Positions 34,059 to 42,560 of a stretch of 64,000 bases of DNA are shown here, piece by piece (the stretch's first letter is position 1; each line of letters opens with the position of its first letter). The notes beneath the pieces are model-generated. The model searched no databases. It was not told the DNA's origin and saw only the letters and a list, made by a program, of their open reading frames with translations. Both the position numbers and the translations under genes were made by a program. This stretch comes from an uncultured Desulfobacter sp. (GTDB lineage: Bacteria > Desulfobacterota > Desulfobacteria > Desulfobacterales > Desulfobacteraceae), in assembly GCF_963666145.1 (NCBI RefSeq), contig NZ_OY762614.1:5384501-5448500 (forward strand), in the 5' to 3' direction.

Positions 34059-34954
34059 TATTGATCAACCTTTTTTCTGAACCATCCGGTCAAAGCAACT
34101 AATCCGGATGCCAGGAGCCACAATGCACCGGGAACCGGGACCGCCGCCACATCGGAAAATGCATCAATTTCACCGCGGTATCCATCTATACCGGACACCT
34201 TTATATATTGAATCCACTCAAGCCCGGATTCAGCCAGGTCAAATCCGGTACCGCCGCCGGAACCTTCATACAGGGCAATGGCATCTGCCGCAGATATGGG
34301 ATTGTCTTCCAGATAACCTCCGTTAAGAAGCGTATCCCCAAGCGCCGGATCAACAGGTTTGGTAAAATCCATTTCACTGTCTGTCCAGACACCGTTTTCC
34401 GCATCATACTCATATCCCTGGGTGGGAAATGCCGTATTGCCAAACGGCCCATTCACGTAATCGTACCAATTCTCCCCGTCCTGACTTACCGATACCAGCA
34501 CGTTTTCATTGTTTGTCCCGCCGGTTAGAAAGTATTCATTCAGGTCCGTGGTATCATTGACAAACCCCGAGCCGACATAAAAGGCATTACCAAAAACCAG
34601 AAAATCAAGACCGTAAGGGTTGTTTGCGTCATCCATCACCTGGTGGTCGAATTTTACCGTGATATATGAATCAGGGGTTATTGTGGTGATCAGTTTGTTT
34701 CCGTCGGCATCTGTGTTATAGGCCGGTTCCACAAGTTTGACTTTTCGGTCAGTGCTGCCGCCGCTCCATGATCCCCAGGAATCATAAAAATCAGTTGAAG
34801 GCTTGCCCAGAACGGCATTGGGGTCATTGTATAAAGATGATCCGGTTAAATCGTTTGAATAATTAATCAGTTCAATCGCATAGGGACTTGCCCAGGCAGA
34901 ACCATAGATCAGCACCGTTACTGCCAGGGCCGGAATGATTTTAAGCATTTTCAT
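34058..34954 (-). CDS. PEP-CTERM-type surface protein heading the Tad pilus genes
   Basis: The 298-aa protein has a signal peptide (MKMLKIIPALAVTVLIYGSAWA) and a C-terminal sorting tripartite signal: VPVPGALWLLASGLVALTGW followed by FRKK. Exosortase recognises such tails for surface delivery. The body has a pattern seen in cell-surface PEP-CTERM proteins (VKFDHQVMDDANNPYGLDFLVFGNAFYVG, VSVSQDGENWYDY, WIQYIKVSGIDGYRGEIDAFSDVAA). It overlaps flp by one base and follows another PEP-CTERM gene by 18 bp, so it belongs to the pilus transcript. Confidence 0.85.
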   Translation of the reverse strand: MKMLKIIPALAVTVLIYGSAWASPYAIELINYSNDLTGSSLYNDPNAVLGKPSTDFYDSWGSWSGGSTDRKVKLVEPAYNTDADGNKLITTITPDSYITVKFDHQVMDDANNPYGLDFLVFGNAFYVGSGFVNDTTDLNEYFLTGGTNNENVLVSVSQDGENWYDYVNGPFGNTAFPTQGYEYDAENGVWTDSEMDFTKPVDPALGDTLLNGGYLEDNPISAADAIALYEGSGGGTGFDLAESGLEWIQYIKVSGIDGYRGEIDAFSDVAAVPVPGALWLLASGLVALTGWFRKKVDQ

Positions 34955-34972
34955 TATATACCATCCTGATAT

Positions 34973-35611
34973 TTAGTTTTGTTTTCTTACCATGCCGGCC
35001 AGCCCCAACAGCCCTGCGGCAAGTAGTGAAAACGCCCCCGGGACCGGTACGGACGATGCCATGGGGATATCCAGTTGGTCATCTGCGTAATCCGGCAAAG
35101 AACCAAACCACATAATGGCGTTAATGCCTTCGAACTGGCCGTCTGCCAGCAGTTCCTCGGTAATACCGGCCGTATTGAAATCCCATTCGGAATCACCCCA
35201 GGTGCCCCATACGGCGTAGGGATCAGACGTTGATGCGAGATTCCATGATCCTTGTTCTATATGCGAGTGTACTTCGTTGTCAGCTTCATCCCAATAGCTT
35301 AGATTATTAACAAATGCGCCACCGTATCCCGTATCTACAACAAGGATGCCGGCCTCGTCAAAGGCTGTAAGCATATCAGATTCATAAGCCGTTCCGTCCC
35401 ACCGGTACCCAAAGGCATGGGATTCAGATACAATACCCTGGCCGTTTGCCTCCTGGTCCAGCTTATTCCAGTCCACCACCAGAATGGTTTCATTGGCACC
35501 TGCTCCTGTCCAGGCTTCCACATCCACCTGTGTGCCGTTGAAATCGTAAAAGGCGGCCTGTGCCGCCGATGCGAAAAGTAAAAGACAGATAACACCTAAA
35601 AATTTTCTCAT
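34973..35611 (-). CDS. PEP-CTERM-type surface protein, first gene of the pilus transcript
   Basis: The 212-aa protein has a signal peptide (FLGVICLLLFASAAQA), a body rich in Trp, Asp and Tyr, and a C-terminal sorting signal (VPVPGAFSLLAAGLLGLAG then MVRKQN). The body (VDVEAWTGAGANETILVVDWNKLD, GVVSESHAFGYRWDG-like stretch, NAIMWFGSLPDY) is unlike known enzymes. It probably reaches the surface through an exosortase system not present in this window. SD AAGGAGG precedes the ATG. Its mean codon use looks like its neighbours. Confidence 0.83.
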   Translation of the reverse strand: MRKFLGVICLLLFASAAQAAFYDFNGTQVDVEAWTGAGANETILVVDWNKLDQEANGQGIVSESHAFGYRWDGTAYESDMLTAFDEAGILVVDTGYGGAFVNNLSYWDEADNEVHSHIEQGSWNLASTSDPYAVWGTWGDSEWDFNTAGITEELLADGQFEGINAIMWFGSLPDYADDQLDIPMASSVPVPGAFSLLAAGLLGLAGMVRKQN

Positions 35612-35912
35612 GACTTCCTCCTTTTTGTTTTTTTAAGAAAAGAATATAGATATGTCATCCCTCTTTTTTTTTCTCAGATTTATTTGCTCAATATTTGACT
35701 TTTTTTGCGGTCAACGTCTTTTTTTTTAATTTTTTGTGAAATTACGATAAACAGCAAAAAAGTCCTGGTTTTCAGCAAATAAATCACAGCATTAATTATG
35801 GCTCAGTGCTATAGCCTGTGGGTGTTGTGTAAGAATATTTTGTGCTGGGTCAGCGTTTAAAAATCAGACAAGCATCTAAACAAAACCGGATGGACAATTC
35901 AAAGATAAAGCC
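35612..35912. promoter_or_regulatory. Divergent intergenic region of the pilus operon
   Basis: Holds no gene. It is AT-rich with long T-runs (35660-35670, 35700-35707, 35720-35735) on the pilus side and should contain the promoters for both the tad/PEP-CTERM transcript and the plus-strand gene at 35913. I cannot point to convincing -35/-10 boxes. Confidence 0.35.
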
Positions 35913-36560
35913 ATGAAGAAAAAAGGATTGATTTTTTCCTTAGTCACATTGGCAGCCGGGCTGTCAGCCGGGGCTGTTATATTTCATATTTCAACGGGGG
36001 GAAGTGTCCAACATCCAACTCTCCCTGAACATACGGCCCCAGCCTTAGATATCGTTTCTGAAAAAATCAAGGCTGATATGCCGGTGCCGGATGCGGATGC
36101 ATTGGCCGGTCAATTGCATAGTCAGCTTGATAACATGGCCCTGGAAAAACAGACACACGAGGATCCTCCCGTAAAAAAAGCTGGCCTCATGCAGGTAAAG
36201 GCTTTGACCCAGGAAGAGGAGGAAGAAATCTATGTCAGGGCCCAGGTATTCCGGGATGAAGCCTTGGTGGTGTTTCCTGTGTATTCGATTGAGATCCACA
36301 GGCCGGAATCCATGGATACCGGATGGGTGGAGGAAAACGGGATTATGATTGAAAAGTCCTACGGCCCGCCGCCCGATGAAATATGGATTCGTATCAAACC
36401 GGAAAATTCAGGGGAAATGAGAGCGATCATGGCCCAGATGGCTGATCTTTACCAGACATACGCAGGCATTTACGGCCGCAGCGTCAGGATAGTCAACTGG
36501 GTGGGGGGGCAGGCATGGGCGGCATTCACCTATCCTGCCGAAGGAGAAGGTGTTCAATAA
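35913..36560 (+). CDS. Hypothetical exported or membrane-anchored protein
   Basis: Family not recognised. The 215-aa protein has an N-terminal signal or anchor (MKKKGLIFSLVTLAAGLSAGAVIF). A proline-rich acidic linker follows, then a mixed alpha/beta C-terminal domain (PDEIWIRIKPENSGEMRAIMAQMADLYQTYAG, GRSVRIVNWVGGQAWAAF). A charged run EEEEEIY lies near residue 100. It precedes the split dockerin-like gene by 40 bp and reads in the same direction, so it may belong to the same surface-protein transcript. Confidence 0.65.
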   Translation: MKKKGLIFSLVTLAAGLSAGAVIFHISTGGSVQHPTLPEHTAPALDIVSEKIKADMPVPDADALAGQLHSQLDNMALEKQTHEDPPVKKAGLMQVKALTQEEEEEIYVRAQVFRDEALVVFPVYSIEIHRPESMDTGWVEENGIMIEKSYGPPPDEIWIRIKPENSGEMRAIMAQMADLYQTYAGIYGRSVRIVNWVGGQAWAAFTYPAEGEGVQ

Positions 36561-36909
36561 TTTGGGTATTAATGCGGAATTATAAACGATGAGGAGGTCT
36601 ATGAAGATACGAAAATGGTTTAAACGACCAGCCCTGTTTGTTTTACTGATTTCATTGATTGCAGGGCAGGCACCGGCCGCAGACGATTTTTTCCTTTACG
36701 GAAACCAGGGCGAGCAGAATATTACCCATGCGGCCGCCCCGGTTGTCGGCGGCAGTACGGGTGCACAAAGCTGGTTTACGGCTGTGGCGTATTTCACCGC
36801 CGGACCCAATGAAGGACGGATGCTGGCGGCTACCGGGACGCAGGTTTTTATAAGTTCCGGGTCAGGAGAAAGTGTGCAATGGACCAGGGTAGCTGAAGTT
36901 GATTCCTTA

Positions 36910-38284
36910 GGCACAATATCAGAATAAAATACCCCAAAATATCAATCAACATAGAAAGGTATGTCAACAGCCCATTGCTCAATTCCTTTGATTCGGAAAA
37001 TTTGATTTTCTATGATTTGCATGGCCTGCTTTGTCAGCCTTACGCCTTTTTTATAAGTTTTTTCCACAAAGGTCACAACTGGACGCCAGCCTTTCCAGGT
37101 CATTGTTCTTGCTAATCCTAAAATTTTTTCAACCTTGTCCAAAAGTTCTCCATTCCAATGTTGTTCCAATCTACCCCAAATTCTTTCTACAGGATTGTAT
37201 TTACTGTGATATGGAGGATAATAAGCTAAGCTAATGCTCACGGAATTTTCTTGAGAAAAAGTAACCAAACGATTCATAAATTGACTTCTTCGGCTGCTAT
37301 TTTCTGGTCCATTATCTAAATTCAGAACCAAGGTATGTGGATCATATGCTTCCTTAAGAGTCGGCCATAATTGTTCTAACGCATCGACTATAAAATCTGC
37401 TGTAATATGACTTTCGCTGAAATAAAAGAAGGTTTCATCTGTTGCCGGAATGAATATGCCAAAAAGCTTTAAAAGCGTATCTGGCTGGAAATCATGATCA
37501 CAGGCTCGTAAGCCATAACGATTGTATCCGCCTCGTGAAAATGGTCCCACTTTTATGACGGCTTTTGCATCCATTGACAATCTTATTATCCCCGGATTCG
37601 AATCTGCTATCCTGTTGATATTATGAACATAGTCAAATATCAAATTCACTTCAGGGATTTTTTTTTAGGCTTACATTTGGTCACTTTTTTCAAACGATAA
37701 TTTAACTGGTTCATTTTCCGGTTAATCGTTATGACCGATGGGAGATCATCCGGTTGATATCCTTTCAATTCAATTAATTTTCTATGCACCTCTTTTGCTG
37801 TAATCGGTGAATACAATTTGGTCGAATGAAATGTTGGGTCCGTTTGGCAAATAGGTTCTACAATATTTTTGATATCTTCAAGTAATAAAGGATATTTTTC
37901 TTCAGCGGGTTTCCGCCCCCTTCCTGAAAAATTATCGACACAAACAAAACCGCTTTGCAGTTCTTTCATCCCTTTTCTAATTGTATGACGGTCCCATCCA
38001 AGCTCTTTTTCTGCTTTTCTTTGGCCACCTTTCCCCATAAGAGATACTACATGGGCCATAAATTGCCTTCTATCAGTCCCTTTTAATTTTTCTCTCGTTT
38101 GGTTTAACAAACACTTTACCGCAGGCGTGATTTCAGATAACTGCTCTTCTGTGAATTCAATATGGTTTGTCATGAAAAGTCCATTTAAATGTTATTTTTC
38201 ATGAGGACCATATCTATTACATTCAGTTTTGTACAGGCATGCTTGGTTTTCTCCAGGCAGGGTATTTATTTTTGATCTTGTGCC
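36910..38284. mobile_element. ISAzo13-like insertion sequence, about 1375 bp
   Basis: The left end GGCACAATATCAGAATAAAA and the reverse complement of the right end (GGCACAAGATCAAAAATAAA) are imperfect inverted repeats. TTA at 36907-36909 and 38285-38287 is the target duplication (a TA or TTA target). Removing the element restores the host gene in frame, so it is a simple, recent insertion. Confidence 0.88.
36942..38173 (-). CDS. ISAzo13-like transposase in two frames, joined by -1 frameshifting
   Basis: Frame one (38173-37646, 175 aa) has the N-terminal DNA-binding part (RRQFMAHVVSLMGKGGQRKAEKELGWDRHTIRKGM). It ends just after nine A on the minus strand (37666-37658). A -1 slip there continues as KKKIPEVNLIFDYVHN into frame two (37649-36942, 235 aa). 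Frame two carries the DDE catalytic core: Asp in RLSMDAKAVIKVG, Asp in VLNLDNGPENSSRRSQF and Glu in YHSKYNPVERIWGRLEQHW. Full product about 410 aa, normal for ISAzo13-type transposases. Confidence 0.87.
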
Positions 38285-39480
38285 TTAATGGATCCCGGGT
38301 TCATTCGGATTTCTCCTTCGGGCAGCCAGGTCGCATTGGGTCTGGGAATGGGGCAGCCCTTGCTTGTATTCAATGCAAGTGTCCTGGATGGCGGATCACC
38401 GGATTCACCGGTGAATCTAATTGACTCCCCTGACGTCAAAACATTCTACGAGACCCATTATGATTTTGCCTGGGTGGGCGAAAGCCATCTGGTAATTAAC
38501 GGCGGATGGTGGGTTGTGTATCCCGAAAGTTCCAGAAGCGGGGTCGCCGCCTTGGACATTACAGATGAAAACAACTACACCGTGCCTGTTTGCGGCCGCA
38601 TAATGGGGGCATCTTCGGGCATTGCCGTGGATGAGGACAAAAACCTGTATTTCGGCATCGGTTCCGGTGGGAGCCGGACCGGTGAGATCAAGGTGTTCCC
38701 GGCCTCCACATGGTGGAACGGAACAGGGCCCACAGGCCAGGAGCTGCACTATGATGACACAGAAGGCAGTTTTGTCATTGCAGAAAGCGTGCTTAGCTGC
38801 GCTTACCTGGGGTTTGACGGCGAAGGCAACCTTCATGTGGGCGGGGGGCAGTATGTCCAGGCCAACCCGGCGGAAGTGGGGTATGCCGCGCTGATCAGCC
38901 ACAAACTTCTGGAGGATGCCCGGGCCCATATCCTGGACCCTGAAAACAATGCATTTGAGGCGCTGGACGAAAGCCGCGGCTCCCTTTACCGGGAATTTGC
39001 ACCGGATGTCTGCATGAATGATACAGCCACGGGGGTGTTTGCCAACGGTTCCGACTTGACCGTCATGTGGAACGGAACCAATGCCACCTGTACACCGGGC
39101 GGCGGAACCTATTTTGAAGATCCGGACTGGGATCTGTGGGACACCGGGGTTACACCCATCCTGACCACCTATCACGTGGATGACCAAAGGGACGGGGACG
39201 GTGATGGATACTTCGACGTTGCCGATTACTCCCCCAATACTGCTGATCCGAATAATATTGATTCCGATGGTGACGGGTATGGGAATGTTATTGATGCGGA
39301 CTTCAATAATGACGGTACGGTTTCCATGACTGACTTCTCACGCTTTCAAAATGCCATGAATTCTTATGATCCGGATGCAGATATGAATGGCGACGGAACG
39401 ATCAGTATGCTGGATTTTGCCTTATTTCAAAATAAACTGGGGCAATCTGAACCCTACTATAATAACTAAGGAAAATAAAA

Positions 39481-40077
39481 ATGAAAAAAAAATATTTAAT
39501 CTCAATAATTACAACGTGTTTTCTATCCCTTATTTTTTCAACGGGTGCGATGGCATGGCATGTTGATATCTCTTCGGATTATACATCCGGAGATGACCGG
39601 GCTACATTTAATTTTACCCTGCATAATAGTGAAACCATAGAGCAATTATCCGGCTATATGTTCCTATTTGAATATGACTCGGAAGAGCTCACCTATCTTA
39701 GTTACACCAATACACCCGTACCGGCCTTCTTTCCGAATCTGTTCGGGGAACCCGTTAATGAAAACGGCACGATCAGCAATTTTAATGCTAGCGCTTTTTC
39801 TAAAATAGACCTTCTACCCGGAGAGTATCAGCTCGGCTCGTTCACCTTTGACGTCAGCGATACTGCTGTTGCTGACGGAGTGTCTGATTTTAATTTTGAC
39901 CTAGATAATTTCCTTTTTGAGTTTGTTATCGGCTTAGACGACTATTCAGATTCAACTCAATTCATAGAAAGTCAGATTGATGTCGGCTCTGCGGCTTCCG
40001 TACCCGTACCCTCGGCCCTGTTGCTCATGGGGACCGGTATCCTGGGACTGGCCGGGCTGAAACGTAAATTCACTTAG
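39481..40077 (+). CDS. PEP-CTERM protein with cohesin-like body
   Basis: The 198-aa protein has a signal peptide (LSLIFSTGAMA) and a C-terminal sorting signal (VPVPSALLLMGTGILGLAG then LKRKFT). The body resembles a cohesin-type jelly roll (YMFLFEYDSEELTYLSYT, LPGEYQLGSFTFDVSD). It is 11 bp behind the dockerin-containing gene, so an anchored cohesin with a secreted dockerin partner is a reasonable model. Binding is not shown by sequence alone. Confidence 0.75.
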   Translation: MKKKYLISIITTCFLSLIFSTGAMAWHVDISSDYTSGDDRATFNFTLHNSETIEQLSGYMFLFEYDSEELTYLSYTNTPVPAFFPNLFGEPVNENGTISNFNASAFSKIDLLPGEYQLGSFTFDVSDTAVADGVSDFNFDLDNFLFEFVIGLDDYSDSTQFIESQIDVGSAASVPVPSALLLMGTGILGLAGLKRKFT

Positions 40078-40103
40078 TATTAATCATAAACATTAAGTGT
40101 TGA

Positions 40104-40135
40104 CAAAGGCACCGGTAAAGATTCCGGTGCCTTTG
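40104..40135 (+). terminator. Terminator after the cohesin-like PEP-CTERM gene
   Basis: A perfect 12-bp stem (CAAAGGCACCGG/CCGGTGCCTTTG) with an 8-nt loop lies 26 bp after the stop. The T-rich tail is weak. Confidence 0.7.
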
Positions 40136-40176
40136 TCTATTAAAAAAGTCCTTCCTGAAAAGATACCTGCTTTGCG

Positions 40177-41208
40177 ATGATGATTTTGAGAAAAAATAAA
40201 TTCTTTATCCTTTATGCGATTCTCCTGGTTTCTGTTTTTCTGGCCGGTCACCCGGCAAGCGGGGCTGACGAAACGCCGGTCCTGTTTGTCCGGGAACCGG
40301 CCAAAGATGTTGGTACCATGGTGGAAGGTACGACTATCCGCCACACCTTTTTACTGCAGAACAGGGGCAACACCCCTCTGGTTATCCACCGGGTGGACCC
40401 GGGATGTTCCTGCACCCGGGTGGTTCATGATCCGCTGGTCAAGTCCAACCGGAATTCATTTTTACGGGTGCGGATTGACACAGCAGGCCAGACCGGAACC
40501 TGGACAAAAACCATCAAGGTTTTTTCCAATGATCCCCAGGTGCCTGAAACCCGGCTTGGGATAACGGCCCGGGTGTTGAAAACCGTCAGCCCGGTTCCGG
40601 ACCGGGTGTTTTTTAACGGCACCACGGGCAAGGCCCTGGAACAGGTGGTAACCATTAAAGCCCCGGACAGCAGAGCATTTTCATTGGGGCTTGACCACAG
40701 CCGACTGCCGGACCAGGTGGGGTTTTATATTGAGCACCGGGAGAACAGTTATCTGCTCCACATCCGGCATAAGGCCGAGTCGCCTGAATCGGGCAGGGGC
40801 AGAATCGTGCTTTCCACAGATATTGCCCATCGACCCAGGCTAACCATACCGGTGTTTTCAAGGATCAGGAAACCAGGGCTTACGGCTTTTCCGGACAGCA
40901 TTGATTTTGGCTGGGTGGTTCCGTCTGTGTCCCGGTATCCGGTCCGGTCCCTTAATCTGAGATATTTCAAGGGCACGCCGCCTGTGATCCGGTCTAAGCG
41001 TGTTGAACCGGACATGTTTGAAATTAAATCGGTTCCAATTAAGGCGTTGGGTATCCTCAGGTTGGAAATTCAGCCGCGCATCACCCGGTTTAAGCCTGGA
41101 ATATACGAAACCCGCCTGCAGCTGATTATGGAAGTGCCGGAAAATGAAAAAATAGATATCCCGGTTCGTATGGAGCTTAAATCGTATGTGGAACGAAAGT
41201 CTTCCTGA
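40177..41208 (+). CDS. DUF1573-domain secreted protein
   Basis: The 343-aa protein has a signal peptide (LYAILLVSVFLAGHPASG). A DUF1573 immunoglobulin-like domain follows (about 30-130: KDVGTMVEGTTIRHTFLLQNRGNTPLVIHRVDPGCSCTRV, with the conserved C-S-C). A second half resembles another all-beta domain. DUF1573 proteins are periplasmic or surface proteins of unknown role, common next to PEP-CTERM and other surface genes. It is convergent with the TadG-like gene, with a 5-bp gap. Confidence 0.85.
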   Translation: MMILRKNKFFILYAILLVSVFLAGHPASGADETPVLFVREPAKDVGTMVEGTTIRHTFLLQNRGNTPLVIHRVDPGCSCTRVVHDPLVKSNRNSFLRVRIDTAGQTGTWTKTIKVFSNDPQVPETRLGITARVLKTVSPVPDRVFFNGTTGKALEQVVTIKAPDSRAFSLGLDHSRLPDQVGFYIEHRENSYLLHIRHKAESPESGRGRIVLSTDIAHRPRLTIPVFSRIRKPGLTAFPDSIDFGWVVPSVSRYPVRSLNLRYFKGTPPVIRSKRVEPDMFEIKSVPIKALGILRLEIQPRITRFKPGIYETRLQLIMEVPENEKIDIPVRMELKSYVERKSS

Positions 41209-41213
41209 ATTGA

Positions 41214-42560
41214 TTATTCCTGCTGCACCGGTTCAAGCAGGCCTAAAATCGGATCTGCAATGGGAGGGCAGGGCGGACCGAATTTAAGGAAAAGATCCGA
41301 TTCTTCCCTCATATCATTATTATTAAACAAGATAGTTGATTCAGTGATGATTCTCATATATTTATCTTTAAACGTCTCCAGGTTTCTCTGTTTAAATATC
41401 ATGTTAAATTTGTATGATATGAAATTAACCCCCTGGATTCTTTTGCACGGCGTATGAAAGTCGATTGTGGCACCGCAAATGATGTTGAGTTGCCCGAATT
41501 CCTGGTCACCGAACTGGATGAAGGCTTCATATGGATTCATTATGATGTCACGGTCCGTTACGATGGTCAGGTTTTTTATGCTGTCGCCCTCAGGGGAATG
41601 GTTGAAGAATGGATCAATGTAAATTTTATTTGTTTTTCCTAGGCCGTCCCATTTTGGAAGATCGATAAAAATAATTTTATGGGAATCATGGTCATAGGTA
41701 AAATCAAAATAACAATTATTGTCAGGGCCTGGGGAGTCAACGGAATAAAACGCATCTTTCCCCAGGTCAGCCATCGTGTATATTTTATCGGCTCTTCTTT
41801 TTAATTTCCGGATCAATGTTTCCAGAGAATAGAGATGATTTTTGATAAGCGGACTTTCGGGAAGGACACCGCTGTTTCCCGTTGCCGTTTCCACGGTATC
41901 GGCCAGTTTTACGTTTCTTAATATTATGTTTTTTTGTCCGTAAACATTACCGTTATTAAAAGAGATAAAATTGCCCCCCGTGCCCCAGCGGTATAAAATT
42001 TCTCCGCTTTTCGACACAATGCTGACCCTCGGCAAAAAGGCCACGGCCGCACCTTTGACCCCATGGCGCTTATGGAACCCGGTCAGGCTGTCCACGTCCT
42101 TATCAATGGTGACCATAACAGCGTTCCAGGTTTCATTTTCAGGATAGCCATCCGCATGCCGGGCAATAAAATCTTTGTACTCACCGAAGGATTCGTATTC
42201 ATCAAAGGCGTCGTAATATCCGGTTTCCACAATTACTTCATCCTCGTCCAGATCGAGGTTTGAGCCCCGGACCACGTCCATGACCAGCTTTTCAAGTTCA
42301 TCCATGGACCCTGTAAAGCAGACATTGTTAACAGCGGCCATGGCCGCAGCTTCAGCGCAATTCTGGTACCGGTTTTTTTCCTTGAGAAAAAAACCGATAT
42401 CCAGCACCCAGGCCAGGAGGGTCAGAACAAACATGATGGTCAGGGCAAACATAACGGCAAAATTGCCCTGTTCCGAATTTAAGAGCCCCTGTATATTTGG
42501 GGGCGCTCCTGACAGACCGCTGTGTACTCTCTTTTGTCTCCCATGTCGGGGGCTATGCAT
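41214..42560 (-). CDS. TadG-like pilus-associated protein
   Basis: From ATG 42560 the product is about 448 aa; an extended frame starts at 42605 inside copA. The N-terminus has a TadE/TadG-type segment (LLNSEQGNFAVMFALTIMFVLTLLAWVLDIGFFLKEKNRYQNCAEAAAMAAVN), which anchors and may be processed like a pseudopilin. A long extracytoplasmic domain follows that I do not recognise; no von Willebrand A motif (DxSxS) is seen. It overlaps the copA stop by 8 bp but is unrelated in function. It probably belongs to the nearby Tad pilus system. Confidence 0.75.
   Translation of the reverse strand: MHSPRHGRQKRVHSGLSGAPPNIQGLLNSEQGNFAVMFALTIMFVLTLLAWVLDIGFFLKEKNRYQNCAEAAAMAAVNNVCFTGSMDELEKLVMDVVRGSNLDLDEDEVIVETGYYDAFDEYESFGEYKDFIARHADGYPENETWNAVMVTIDKDVDSLTGFHKRHGVKGAAVAFLPRVSIVSKSGEILYRWGTGGNFISFNNGNVYGQKNIILRNVKLADTVETATGNSGVLPESPLIKNHLYSLETLIRKLKRRADKIYTMADLGKDAFYSVDSPGPDNNCYFDFTYDHDSHKIIFIDLPKWDGLGKTNKIYIDPFFNHSPEGDSIKNLTIVTDRDIIMNPYEAFIQFGDQEFGQLNIICGATIDFHTPCKRIQGVNFISYKFNMIFKQRNLETFKDKYMRIITESTILFNNNDMREESDLFLKFGPPCPPIADPILGLLEPVQQE

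Larger units (their letters stand above)
36601..39469 (+). pseudogene. Secreted protein with TSP3-like and dockerin-like repeats, split by an IS
   Basis: The gene starts at ATG 36601 (SD AGGAGG at about 36591) with a signal peptide (ALFVLLISLIAGQAPA). It is cut at 36909 by an IS and resumes at 38288. Deleting the IS plus one TTA restores one frame of 497 codons (EVDSL then MDPGF). The body looks like a beta-propeller-type repeat protein. The C-terminus has DGDGDG/DSDGDG calcium-binding (TSP3-like) repeats and two dockerin-type motifs (DFNNDGTVSMTDFSRFQ and DMNGDGTISMLDFALFQ). A cohesin-like PEP-CTERM gene follows by 11 bp. Confidence 0.8.
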
